From assembly GCA_039090855.1 (NCBI GenBank), contig CM077022.1:74424971-74488970 (forward strand): a DNA stretch of 64,000 nucleotides, written 5' to 3'. This DNA comes from Macrothele yani. Lineage: Eukaryota; Arthropoda; Arachnida; Araneae; Macrothelidae. The translations under genes were made by a program, and so were the position numbers. Numbering within the stretch: position 1 is the first letter of the stretch; the number at the start of each line of letters is the position of its first letter. Of the stretch, positions 1-10,785 are shown one piece after another. The notes under the pieces were generated by a model. The model was given only the letters and a program-made list of their open reading frames with translations, searched no databases and was not told the origin of the DNA.

Positions 1-322
1 ACAATCGCTGAATATCCGCCGTGCATCGGACGAGCACGTAAAGAGACGGCCCCCAGGCTGGACCCACTGGTTAAATGGGTATCCTTTCCTATGTCCCCCT
101 GAAATTCTCTCACCCATCTATGTGCAATATCGTACTTGTACGGTGGCGCCATCTACTGTACTCTAATCTCACTACAAACTGTTCTGTCAAAAGTCGCTAG
201 ACTTGCTCTCATTCCTTCCGTTTCTGTGTCCTGCCCAAAAGGCGATCTCGCTGTAGGTGGCTGGGACCTAAACTCTACTACCTGTGGACGGAAGTCCTAC
301 AAGAAAATGACGCTTTCCAACA
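1..322. other. Unassigned sequence at window start
   Basis: No gene, RNA or known repeat is recognised here. Short open frames exist but have no motif and no splice context. Confidence 0.4.
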
Positions 323-480
323 GTAAGGGCTGTTAGCAGTCACTCTTCCCTAATATAGGTCTAGCAGTTCTCAACAAGGGAGAGAGTGAGCTCATTATGA
401 CAAGCACATCACTCATGCGTTATCTGAGAGAGTGAGCTCATTATGACAAGCACATCACTCATGCGTTATCACTCATGCGT
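323..480. repeat. Degenerate SINE-like stretch with 46-bp tandem duplication
   Basis: Bases 326-395 resemble, in minus orientation, the tail half of the main SINE of this window (the element with the GGGACGGGCGACTGC core), including a degraded purine block. Directly after it a 46-bp unit beginning GAGAGAGTGAGC at 380 is repeated at 426, followed by a third partial copy of its end (ATCACTCATGCGTTAT). The duplication is seen directly; the SINE assignment is inference from partial similarity. Confidence 0.4.
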
Positions 481-659
481 TATCCGTTCCTTGCCGGAAC
501 GGACGCCAAACCAGCGGCCTATGACTACTTGGACACAGGGGCGGCGAACTGCTCGTAACGAGTCATCTCTTTTACATTGTCGCCTTACACTTTTAGTAAC
601 CTCACTCACTTGTTTACGTTATAAATGTTAAAAATGTTGTCTTATATAAATTTCATTAC

Positions 660-1826
660 AGAGTCTTGGTTGCGTTAAGTTGTTGGTTCACATGCAGAAA
701 TGTTTTTAATGCAAACACTCCTGTGAACTAAACAGTGAGCCGAAATTAATTACGAAAGTTGCTCCCCGAATTTATGTAGGGCACGAGGTGCCGCGCATGA
801 CTCAGTAGACGTCTGTGCGTTAAGTTGTTGGTTCACGTGCAGAATTTTTTTAATGCAAACACTCCTGTGAACAACAATACAGTGAGCCGAAATTAATTTC
901 GAAAGTAGCTCCCTAAAATTATCTAGGGCACGAGTTTCAGCGCATGACTCAGTAGACGTCTGTGCGTTAACTTGTTGGTTCACGTGCAGAATTTTTGTTA
1001 ATGCAAACACTCCTGTGAACTAAACAGTGAGCCGAAATTAATTTCCAAAGTTGCTCCCCGAAATTACGTAGGGCACGCGTTTCAGCGCATGACTCAGTAG
1101 ACGTCTGTGCGTTAAGTTGTTGGTTCACGTGCAGAATTTTTTTAATGCAAACACTCCTGTGAACTAAACAGTGAGCCGAAATTAATTTCGAAAGCTGCTC
1201 CCCGCAATTATGTAGGGCACGAATTTCAGCGCATGACTCAGTATAGGTCGGTGCGTTAAGTTGTTGGTTCACGTGCAGAATTTTTTAATGCAAACACTCC
1301 TGTGAACTAAACAGTGAGCCGAAATTAATTTCGAAAGTAGCTCCCTAAAATTATGTAGGGCACGAGTTTCAGCGCATGATTCAGTAGACGTCTGTGTGTT
1401 AAGTTGTTGGCTCACATAAAGAAATTTTCTAACGCAAACACTCCTGTGAACAATACAGTGAGCCGAAATTAATTTCGAAAGTAGCTCCCTGAAATTATGT
1501 AGGGCACGAGGTTCAGTGCATGACTCAGTAGACGCCTGTGAATTAAGGTGTTGGTTCACGTGCAGAATTTTTTAATGCAAACACTCCTGTGAACAGTACA
1601 GTGAGCCGAAATTAATTTCGAAAGTAGCTCCCTAAAATTATTATGGGCACGAGGTTCCGCGCATGCCTCAGTGGACGTATCTGCGTTGAGTTGTCGGTTC
1701 ACATCCAGAAATGTTATAATGCAAACACTCCTGTGAACAATACAGTGAGCCGAAATTAATTTCGAAAGAAGCTCCCTAAAATTATGTAGGGCACGAGGTT
1801 TAACGTATGACTCAGTAGACTATAAC
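660..1826. repeat. ~144-bp satellite array, about 8 copies
   Basis: Tandem repeat with period 143-147 bp: the landmark GCGTTAAGTTGTTGGTTCAC or a close variant recurs at about 672, 817, 964, 1109, 1253, 1397, 1540 and 1683. Each unit also contains ACACTCCTGTGAAC, AGTGAGCCGAAATTAATT and ATGACTCAGTAGAC. Because 144 is divisible by 3 the minus strand stays open over several units, giving a 48-residue repeating peptide frame; nothing else suggests this is translated. Units differ by point changes and 1-3-bp indels, so the array is not recently homogenised. Confidence 0.9.
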
Positions 1827-2147
1827 GTAACACTTCCTACGTTATGTAAGATTTGTTATGTTAAAGTTCCAAATGTCCGGCTGAATGGATGTTAAACTAA
1901 TGGTAAATGCGATGCAACTAATTGTACCGGATAGCTCACTTTAAATTAAGGATTTTAGGGCCAGACGAAACATATGCAGAAAATCAATTAACTTACGTAA
2001 ACTTTTTATTGTTCCAGCGACTTTAGTCGAAATCCAAAACATATCACGGCGAGGTACACTCGCAACTTCACATACCTTCATTAGCTGTCATACAATCAAA
2101 CTCAGCAACGATCAAACATCTGCACTTCAAACAACTGCGTCGCCAAA
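1827..2147. other. Unassigned AT-rich spacer
   Basis: Nothing recognised between the satellite and the Tc1 element. Confidence 0.4.
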
Positions 2148-2149
2148 TA

Positions 2150-3376
2150 CACTGAAGAGCAATTGAATTAGAGATACCTGTCTAGTAACGTGTAGCACCA
2201 CCTTCCACCCTGAAGACGGCGGCGATTCGTCTCGGCATGGACACCACAAGACACCGGAAGCGTTGGGAAGACATACGGATCCACGACCCCTGAACAAGCT
2301 CCCACAGTTCACGGAGATTTGATGGAGGGGGGGGGGGGGGTCAGAGCCTCGAATATCTCTCTCGATGGCATCCCACATGTTCTCGATGGGATTGAGGTCA
2401 GGTGACCTCGCTGGCCAAAGAAGTGAGGTCACGTCGGTGGAGTGTTCATCCAACCTTTCGGATACAATTCGGGAGCGATGGCACGGTGCATTGTCTTGTT
2501 GCAGGATGAGGTCCCCAGTAGGATCTTGAAGACGCACAAACGGAAGCAAATGGTCGTCCAAGATATCCCGGTAACGTTGATCTGTGAGGGACGATGTCAC
2601 ACGTACCAGGGGTGCCATTTCAGTCCACGTAAACAGTCCCCAGACGTGAATTCCACCCTCACCAGCTTGAAGAGTACCCTGCTGGTAAAAAGGATCCATC
2701 GCTTCATGTGCTTTGCGCCGTACTCGTATCCTGTCACCCGCATGTACCAACGTGAATCTCGACTCATCAGTCCAGGCAACATTTTTCCACATGTCTAGGG
2801 TCCAGTGGCGATGTTCCCGCGCCCATGCTAATCTTTGCACCCTGTGATGTGCGGTCAGCAGTGGTACTCTCGTGGGACGATGGCTTCTGTACCCCATAGC
2901 GAGGAGATGGTGGTTCTGGATGGTGTAGCTGCTTACACGTTTTTGTGCACCAGCGTTAAATTGCCGAGTGATTTCTTGCACTGTGGCCCGTCTATCCGCT
3001 GTTACAATGCGAGCTAGTCGACGATGACACCGCTTATCCACATGCTGTTTGTTGTCCACGGCAGTTGGCCCTTGCAGGGATGGTTTTACCGAATTCGATG
3101 TACTCACGGTGCACCCGTGACACAGCGGCTCGTGAAAATCCCAGTGCCTGCACGACCTCCGAGCTGGAGTGACCCATTCGTCGGGCCCCGACAATTTTCC
3201 CACGATCAAATGCACTTAGTCTTACCCATACTGCGACCGACTCTTACTGATTCCCGTCGCATCACTCCTTATATTGTCGGATCGCTGCATACGTGATGCC
3301 GTTTCCGTTTACAGGGCCGCCCACAGCGCCACATTTGCATAACGCCAGCTGTCTCTAGTTCAATTGCTCTTCAGTA
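2150..3376 (-). mobile_element. Tc1-like DNA transposon (Tc1-1), decayed
   Basis: A 1.2-kb element bounded by ~28-bp inverted repeats: CACTGAAGAGCAATTGAA at 2150 and the reverse complement of TACTGAAGAGCAATTGAA ending at 3376, each next to a TA dinucleotide as expected for Tc1/mariner target duplications. The interior is filled by one minus-strand transposase pseudogene. Terminal-repeat divergence and several frameshifts indicate an inactive copy. Confidence 0.9.
2183..3250 (-). pseudogene. Tc1-like DD34E transposase pseudogene
   Basis: Encoded cut-and-paste transposase of the Tc1 family, which excises the element and inserts it at TA. The N-terminal helix-turn-helix frame (FDRGKIVGARRMGHSS at about 3209-3150) shifts near 3050 into the frame with HVDKRCHRRLARIVT, which then holds the catalytic motifs: WTDESRF, LQQDNAPCH and SPDLNPIENMW (34 residues between second D and E). 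At the 11-G run near 2329-2340 the frame is lost again; the C-terminus (NLRELWELVQ to VEGGATRY, stop at 2183) lies in a third frame. Two frameshifts are certain, so no functional protein is expected. The homopolymer shift could be a sequencing error; the N-terminal one looks genuine. Confidence 0.9.
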
Positions 3377-3378
3377 TA

Positions 3379-6249
3379 TATATCTCTTCTCGTTCTTATC
3401 ACATACATACGTCCTTTTTTTTCCGACCACAGATCACCGTCATTCTCGTTTGAGGGAAAAGAAATAACGTTAAGGTTTGAAAATGTCTAAGAGAATGAAC
3501 TCAAATTTACATAGAAAAGAAACTCAAAAGGAAAGTTAAAATAGAATATACGTTACAAGACGTCTGTGATATTTCATACATATCAGGGCAAACTTTTCAA
3601 GTTTAAATTCCCATAACTCCTAAAAATTATTCAAATTTTTTAATAGGACAACAGACAGTTTTTTCTTGATGAATAATAGCACACCTCCCAGAAATATTCA
3701 GAACTTCCTGCAAAAACAGTAGACAGTAGTTTTCAATTTTTGTACTTTACCTTTCAAAAAAAGGGCGCGCGCGATTATGTTAGTTCCACCTGGTTAAAAG
3801 ATTCATAAATGTGCTAGATCTCCCTTTAAATTCCTTTCATTTCCTATTATGTGTTACCAGAATTTTGAGAAATATGGACAATTCTTGTTGGCCAAATATA
3901 TGAAGTCTTCAGTTCATCTGTTTTTCTGTTTCCCTCTTGATGATAACTCTTCAGAAAAAAATGTGCTGATGCACAGTCTTCATTATCAGTTAATGATCAT
4001 GCTCATACTTTCATGCTTTTGATAAAATGTTTCGCGTTTCTCTCACAAAAGAAGTTTATGTTGAACACGATATAACAAAACCACAAAGCATGTCAGTTTT
4101 ACTTCCTCGTTTTCAGTTGAATCTGTTTGGCCTAAAATTTAAACAAATTTCTATAACGGTTAATTTTTGGAAAACGTTTGCTGCAAAAATTTATGGAGCG
4201 AAAATTAATACGTCGAAGCCGAGAGCACCTACACGTTGAACGATTTTATACTACTTTTATCATGTACATTAATATCATAAATGATTTCATCCAGTACTGT
4301 TTATTATTAACTTTGAAAGTTGGTTCTTCAGTATTTTGTCGAAAAGTTTTTCTTTTCTGCTCACGGTGTTTCTTACGAATGGGTAGAACAGAGACAGAAA
4401 TCTCTATGTTTGTCCTTGAAGATTTATAAAGATGTTTTTGTTTGATCATATTTTTATTCATTAAGATTATTTTATTTGTGCCATAAAATTACTACATAAA
4501 ATGTTAATATTTTTGTAGATTTTTAACATCTGTCTGTTGCATTTGTGCTTTGTGCTGTAAACTTGTACATTAAAGGGCAATAACAAGTGCGATGAAGTAA
4601 AAAAATCTTAAACCTAGTCTTTCTGAGCGAAACGAAGAGTATCTTTTGTTACATTTATGTAAAATTGTCAGAAGAATTTGATGTGTATTTAAAAGCTTTG
4701 TATTTTTGTTGAATATACTGAAATAAAATTCTTAATGTATATAGCTGTTTAGCACAGTTAAAGTATTTATCGTTTCACAAATGTTTCCAGAACATATGGA
4801 CATCTTTCAAAAGAACACAGTCAGACAGTACAACAATGAATTTGTAACATGCGAACCCTACACCTGATGTCAAATTTTATATTCTTAATACATTTTTGTA
4901 TATTACAGATTTCACAAGGTAACTCTTTCGAATGTCAGATCAACTAGAGTTTGATATTATGAGATTTATGTTGTGAAAACTGATCGATTTTTAAAGAAAC
5001 TCAAAGTTTAGGCTCCAAAAAATCTGCTTCTTCAACAATAACAACACAAATTCAATTCTCTGCAGCCAGAAAAAAAACGCAACTTTGGCAAACGAAACAA
5101 CTACCGCCATGCCTCAGTGGGATCTAGTTTTATAGTACTTCAGTTTTTCAGCCTAGTGTAACCCAATTGAACGTCTTCCAAAATTCATATCCTGCATCCT
5201 TTGCCCATATTGTGCAATAGCCAGAAAACTGAGAAGTATTTGAAAACATGTATGAGGTCAAGGTGTCCCACACATACGAAGTACTTGCTATTTGTGCTTA
5301 GTAGAATTTAGAATAAAGGAATTTATGCTGCCAAATGCAGTCTAATTTATCTCAGTACTTCTAAAGGATTGCTTTGCTAGTAGCGAGGAATAAGACAACT
5401 GTAATTTCACGAGAGTTGTTCCGAACGTTTTGAGACTGTAGCTGCTACAACTAAACCACAGCTTACCTTCTACTGTTTTCCTTCTAAATAGGATCTTTCC
5501 TTTTCAATACAAGATCTTCAGTGTTTCTTTCATGTTCAAACACATTGGCGAAGCCTTCTTTTGACGTAATGTTAAGTCACAGCATTATTTAGCTCAGCAC
5601 CGGAATGGAAATGTCGGGCTTTCAGACGTTTCATGACTTTGGGAAACAAAACTGTATATCGTAGGAAGTGATATCCGAGAAATATGGTAAGTGGTACATC
5701 GATAATCGCTTGCTCCGCAATTTGAAAGCGTTGAGCGAAACAAAATCGCGATTTTCTGACGCAGAACCCACCCCTTCAGCTAGGATTCTTCGTTTTTAGC
5801 AGTTCCTCGTTCCAGGTTATCCTTGAGATGTTCTCAAGGTTGTCCTTCTTACATCTATATCCTGCATAGTAGGAACCAGCGCCATTTTATCATTCTGGAC
5901 GGCAGTGGTCGTAGGAAACACCTATTTTACGAAAAAAAAAAAAAAAAAGAAACACAGATGCATTAAACTTTCCAGCACTGGGCTGCACTTTGCCTTTGTT
6001 GGAGATAGGCCTTGAGTGCGTCCATTACGACGACGATTCCCTCTTTTGTCTCTGCGTCGTAATTGTGAAACCACGTCTAATCTCACGGGATTAATCCATG
6101 CAGGAAACAGGATCGTTTCTCAGTTTGCTTTTCCACTGCAAACAAATCATGACGCATTCACTTTGCTGATCTTCCGACAGCTGTCGTGGAACCCACTTGA
6201 CGACGACTTTCTGATAACCAAGAATGTTATGATAATCCCGAATACCGAA
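3379..6249. other. Unassigned AT-rich region
   Basis: About 2.9 kb without recognisable genes or repeats. It is AT-rich with many short homopolymers, including an A-run at about 5932-5948. A weak LINE-tail-like string (GTTGGAGATAGGCC) lies near 5999 but is too short to assign. Intronic or intergenic DNA is the simplest reading. Confidence 0.4.
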
Positions 6250-6397
6250 TAGCGGTGAGGCATGGATGTTATGTTTGTCTTACGGTGCTGGCTCTCTCCC
6301 TTCCCTGGAGCCAGTGACCCCTAAATTAGGAACGGGAGACTGCTTATATCCCATTGAGTTGCTCACGGTGGTCGTTAAACCTCCAATAAAAAAATGC
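6250..6397 (+). mobile_element. tRNA-derived SINE, head-truncated
   Basis: Matches the tail two-thirds of the main SINE family: CATGGATGTTATGTTTGTC, CTCTCTCCCTTCCCTGGA, GACTGCTTATA, GTGGTCGTTAAACCTCC and a short A tail. The tRNA-like head (A and B boxes) is missing, as in a 5'-truncated insertion made by LINE machinery. Confidence 0.8.
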
Positions 6398-7181
6398 CAC
6401 GCCAATCTACATCTGCTGAGTAATATAGCACGGACTGGTAGACGTCTCTCGCCGCTGGTTGTTGTTGATATTTGAGGTGGACAGTCTCCAACTCCGCGGT
6501 TCATCTTCGCAGGTTTCTGCCCCACTTGAGAAATGCTTATGCCGTCGTAAAATACTGGACGTGACGTAGCTGGATCTAAGATGGTCTTTTACCTAAAATC
6601 AAAAGTTTAGTTCGGCATTTTTAACAGGCGCACTCACTCTCATTTCGTGTTTCAAATCCATGTCGGGTACTGCCGACAGGTCTGTACTCAACGAAAGCTA
6701 GAAAAAGAATAACGCAATGCACGAAGGTGCAAACATCCCCCATCGTGCAATGCTACCTGAGCTGTCAGGAAAACAGGTTTTCAGTCATGTGGCATCATGC
6801 GTTATTGTGTAGCTCGGGCAATCGTAAAACTTGCGGAACGCCCCTCGTAAACATGTTACAGTGCCTTATTACAGTGAACAAATTTTTTATTAGAGCAACT
6901 GTTTGTAATAAGATTACATATATGCCCTCATTTTTTACAAACAGCATTAAGGTTGCGGAAAGAAATTCGACTAACTCTGCTTTTCAACAGATACTCTTCC
7001 TACGGCCATGCGTTAATTATAATGTCCATTTTTTGACGTTGCTGATGGCTGGGTATGCGCAGAATTACAGCAAGTTAACGCTTCTAGTTCCCGTCATGTC
7101 GATAGAACATTCGCATAGATACATATTTTCTATGGTCCCACATTCTTTCAGAGTCATATAAGATGATGGAAAAGTCACAAA
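6398..7181. other. Unassigned region
   Basis: No recognisable feature. A 144-codon plus-strand open frame at 6727-7161 has no motif, no splice signals and a random-looking composition, and is not called as a gene. Confidence 0.4.
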
Positions 7182-7183
7182 TA

Positions 7184-8401
7184 CACGGTCGAGTCACATT
7201 ATTGTGACTACCAGCTAATATCCAGGGTAACCGCCGTGTGCAGCGTGGACAGCAGATAGACAGGCTGGGAGTGACTTAATAAGGTAATGGAAGGTGTTCA
7301 CAGTCAGGTGGAGCCATGCTGGCTGCAGTGCATCTCATAGCCGTTGGAGGCTGCGTTATGGAGGATCCATAGAACGAAAAACACGAGCGAGGTGGTCCCA
7401 CAGATGTTCAATTGGGTTTAAGGCTGGAGAATTAGGGGGCCAGGAAGTACTTTGAAGCCTTCATCGTGCTCTTCCAACCACTCTCGGACATTTCTAGCTG
7501 TGTGACACGTCGCATTGTCGTTCTGGAAAATCTCATCCGCACCAGGGAAGACAATCAGCATACATGGGTGTACGTGGTCTGCAACGATGGATTCATAACG
7601 AATTCGGTCCATAGTGTCTTCTACCGGTATGAGTGGACCCAGAGAATGCCCCGAAGACATTCTTCGAACCATAACGCTGCCCCCACCAACTTGTGTTCTG
7701 CCAGCAATGGTTGAAGAGTGTTTGTTCTCCGATGTTTCTCGCTTTATACGCCAACGTCCATCCGTTCCATGGAGCAGAAAACGTGACTCATCGGAGAAGG
7801 CAATCCTTTGCCAATCAGCAGAGGTCCAATGCCGATACTGCAGTGCAAATATAAGTCTTTTCTGCCGATGCACCTTCGTTAGCATAGGTGCAGTGACCAC
7901 CCGTCTGCATCGGAGAGCCATACGCCGCAGGGTTCACTGAACTGTCGCTTTAGACACACTTCTGGTAGCCCCCTGGTTCATTCGGCCAGTGAGTTGTTCC
8001 ATTGTAGCGTGTCGATTGGCCCTCACGCACCTTCGAAGCCGACGTTCACCTCTCACATCAATGGCACGTGGTGCTCCGCAGTTTTCACGTCGCTTATTCG
8101 CAATGGTGCCATTTCGGCAATCACGATACACTTTAACCACAGCAGCACGCGAACAGTTCACAAACTGCGCTGTTTCAGAGATACTGCCACCTTTGGCCCG
8201 ACAGCCGATAATCATTACTTTTTTCAAATCTGATAAATCGCTCCTTTTATCCATAACAGCAACGAGTGATATGTTTTCAGAATGCCTACGGCATACCTTA
8301 TATACCCTCCAAGTCAGCTCACGACACGTGTCTTCTTTCATTGGCTACGCGCAGTTGACGTCACAAGTAGGAGGTGGTCACAATAATGTGACTGGATTGT
8401 G
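7184..8401 (-). mobile_element. Tc1-like transposon, family 2, copy a
   Basis: Bounded by inverted repeats CACGGTCGAGTCACATTATT (left) and CACAATCCAGTCACATTATT (right, minus strand), each next to TA. The subterminal blocks read through ATTATTGTGAC/GTCACAATAAT. The same family recurs at 26495-27714 in the opposite orientation, allowing side-by-side comparison of their lesions. Confidence 0.92.
7215..8254 (-). pseudogene. Tc1-like transposase pseudogene (family 2a)
   Basis: Start chosen at the ATG (minus) at 8254 encoding MDKRSDLSDLKK, because the sister copy has the same start and an HTH follows (SETAQFVNCSRAAVVKVY). The frame is broken by an in-frame TGA after KATVQ at about 7935-7930, then continues with LRCRRVVTAPMLTKVHRQ, the first catalytic block FSDESRF, then FQNDNATCHTAR. 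A frameshift after FKVLPG (about 7440) moves the SPALNPIEHLW block to another frame, with two further stops before the terminal GGYPGY. DD34E architecture is intact in order but not in frame. Confidence 0.9.
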
Positions 8402-8890
8402 TATAAGCCTAAAGATGTCATCACGATACGTAATCAATACTTAATACGTTATTTTACGGGATGCTACACCATTCCCTAACAAACTGGCGTTTCTTTTTCT
8501 TGCAAAAAAGCAATAACGTTCTTCGAAAGATTAGTTTCACAGATTGTTCATTAGATATCGTAGCTTTCCGTGAAGATGAGCTGAAATCATCTATCTTCAA
8601 GCGGCATAATGCGAGCCGAAATCTTCCTTTTCATTAGTGAGATCAGGTCTACTTATTTTTAATAGACAGGTTGAATTGACCTAATAGTAACACTGTACTA
8701 GAGATGCGATTTATTGGCGTAGGAAGTACACATCGGCATTTCCAAGCTTTCGCACATCAACCAGATGGCTTTTTCAAGGAAGTTAGACAGAAACTGCAAC
8801 TGAAAAATAGAACTCATTAACAATTTGAACGCGGAAACTTGACTTGACAACAATAGATACGACGTTATATTCATTTAAAGATATGACGCA

Positions 8891-9216
8891 TCACGTTGGT
8901 TGCACGCGCGGTATCCTGGTAGTCAGAAGGCTGTACTTGAAGAATTGGTTCAAAATTCGTGGCAACTCGAGTGACACGCAATCATTGCAAGTATCGCTGT
9001 TGGTAATGATCTCCAAGGTTTCCCGATTGGCTGTACCTTTAGGGATAGAGTAGGTAGCAAATTTCTTTATATCGTCCCACATAGGAGTATCGGACTTGAA
9101 TTTCACTTCTCTGGATAGTGCCGTGGCTACTTTACCGTATTTTGTGTCTCTTTTATGTTCGTTGACTCTGATTCCAAACGAACGCTTGGTCATTCCAATG
9201 TATCTACTCTACTCCT
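8891..9216 (-). pseudogene. GIY-YIG endonuclease fragment of a Penelope-like element (left arm)
   Basis: About 108 codons open from YIG MTKRSFGIRVNEHKRD through WDDIKKFATYSIPKGT and ETLEIITNSDTCNDC to a stop at 8891. The YIG and the following R and H residues are conserved GIY-YIG nuclease positions; the preceding GIY and the reverse transcriptase are missing because the copy begins at the inverted-repeat centre. In PLEs this domain nicks target DNA for reverse transcription. Fragment only, so non-functional. Confidence 0.65.
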
Positions 9217-9324
9217 AAAGGAACAGCCATTCGGGAAACCTTGGAGATCATTACCAACAGCGATACTTGCAATGATTGCGTGTCATTCGAGTTGCCACGA
9301 ATTTGGAGCCAATTCTTCAAGTAA
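9212..9324 (+). pseudogene. PLE C-terminal fragment (right arm)
   Basis: Plus-strand copy of the last ~37 codons of the left-arm frame, STPKGT then ETLEIITNSDTCNDC, ending in TAA at 9322-9324. It lacks the YIG block. The stop lies earlier than in the left arm, so the two copies diverged after or during insertion. Confidence 0.6.
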
Positions 9325-9580
9325 AGCCTTCTGCCTACCATGATACCGCTCGTGCAACCAACGTGATGCGTCATATCTTTAAATGAATATAACGTCGTAT
9401 CTATTGTTGTCAAGTCAAGTTTCCGCGTTCAAATTGTTAATACGTTCTGTTTTTGAGTTGCAGTTTCTGTCTTAACTTCCTTGAAAAAGCCATCTGGTTG
9501 ATCTGCAAAAGCTTGGAAAGGCTAATGTGTTTACTTCCTACGCCAATAAATCGGATCACTAGTACAGTGTTACTATTTAG

Positions 9581-10250
9581 TATTTAATTGGTGTACTGTT
9601 CCTCGTTATCAAATTGAATTGACCTGTTTCTTGTTTTGTTTCTGTGTCAGACAATTAAAACCCAGGCTTCCTACTACTAGAATTACAGAGATAAAATGCA
9701 GATCTTCTCCATGCAAGAGAGATTTTTTGAAGTACAGAACCTATTTGCTTGGGTAATGACTGTGATTACAATGTACCAATTGTGCGCAAAACTTGGTATG
9801 TTGATGTGAGGTGCTATCCAATTCGTTTCTCCAGAATTTCGATAATCATATTGATTCGTTGTTGTAAGATCAAAAAACGTTTTCAATGTTCAAAATATCA
9901 TTGTAAAGTATGTTAACATTCCCTTCCAATCACAATAAGAACAAGAACAAATTCAAAAATAATCCTGATACTTCAGGTAACTAAAAGTAGCAAAATATCT
10001 TCCAGCAACTTTCATGAAATATTCATTTTAACGCATCATATTGATTTCTAAATTTGCATTTTGTTCCACTTATTATTCTTCAAGTCACACACACTGTGAT
10101 ACGGTCGAAATTATATATTCCATGTAAAATATGATAAAAACGTAGATGGTACAATTTTCAGTGCCATGATGGGCTCTTCCTAAATGTTTAACTCTTAAAA
10201 TAATTTTATGCTCAGATACATTACCTGATACCAAGGTTTTAATTTGGTTA
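9581..10250. other. Unassigned region
   Basis: AT-rich spacer; no recognisable gene or repeat. Confidence 0.4.
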
Positions 10251-10359
10251 TGCTGCCCCGGTGGCGCCGTGGTCTAAGCGCTGGCTTCTGATCATTCGTC
10301 CGAGATGGGTCTGGGTTCGAATCCCGGTAAGACATGGATGTTGTGTTTGTCTTACGGCA

Positions 10360-10392
<33 letters not shown>

Positions 10393-10480
10393 CCCTGGAA
10401 CCAGTCGCCCTAAATTAGGGACAGGTGACTGCTTATAGTCCATCGTGTTGTTCACGGTGGTCGTTAAACCCCTAAACGAA
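10251..10480 (+). mobile_element. tRNA-derived SINE, full length, with internal (CT)n expansion
   Basis: Complete copy: tRNA-like head with A box GTGGCGCCGTGGTCTAAGCG and B box GGTTCGAATCC, unrelated body, then GTGGTCGTTAAACC and an A-rich tail. The long D-arm spacing (GTGGTCTAAGCG) resembles a class-II tRNA such as Leu or Ser, but identity is not certain. The CTCTCCC body motif has expanded into about 14 CT units at 10362-10388. Confidence 0.9.
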
Positions 10481-10601
10481 AAAGAAATTGCCTTGGCGAA
10501 GATATTAGTAAAGCAATCACTATAACGTACAAATGTATTCTGGGTGATTGTTTTCCTTAGAGCATTAGGAAATACTGCATGGGATGTGATTAAAACTGAA
10601 G

Positions 10602-10785
10602 GCCCCGCCTCGGTGATCGAGTGGTACGAGGTGCTGGCTTCTAATCATTCGTCCTAAATGGACCCGGGCTCGAATCCCACATTATGCATGGATGGAGCGC
10701 TTATCTTACTGCATTGGCTCTCTCCTTTCCCTGGAACCAGTGGCTTTAAATTAGAGATGATGACTGCTTATAGCCATTGAGTATT
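10602..10785 (+). mobile_element. tRNA-derived SINE, diverged copy
   Basis: Head CCTCGGTGATCGAGTGG followed by TTCTAATCATTCGTCC and a degraded B box (GGCTCGAATCC), then CTCTCCTTTCCCTGGAACC and GACTGCTTATAGCC. It lies 120 bp after another copy in the same orientation but is more diverged, so it is an independent insertion. Confidence 0.8.

Larger units (their letters stand above)
8690..9580. mobile_element. Head-to-head Penelope-like (PLE) fragments forming a large inverted repeat
   Basis: Two arms of about 370 bp in inverted orientation (about 8690-9060 and 9200-9580) share long near-identical blocks such as GACAACAATAGATACGACG and AACCAGATGGCTTTTTCAAG. The arms read outward: minus strand on the left, plus strand on the right. 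Both carry the 3' end of a coding region whose longer left copy has YIGMTKRSFGIRVNEH, a GIY-YIG nuclease signature, the usual C-terminal domain of Penelope-like retroelements. Complex inverted or tandem partial copies are typical of Penelope elements. The reverse-transcriptase part is absent. Confidence 0.7.

Noticed and set aside
750..1559. Long minus-strand open frames of repeated 48-residue peptides in the satellite
   Set aside because: They arise because the period is a multiple of three; indels between units break the frame and no start, splice or composition evidence supports a protein.
660..1826. CRISPR-like array
   Set aside because: Units are contiguous ~144-bp repeats without unique spacers in a eukaryotic transposon-rich context.
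6727..7161. A 144-codon open frame as a gene
   Set aside because: No domain, no splice sites and random-looking residue order in an AT-rich region.
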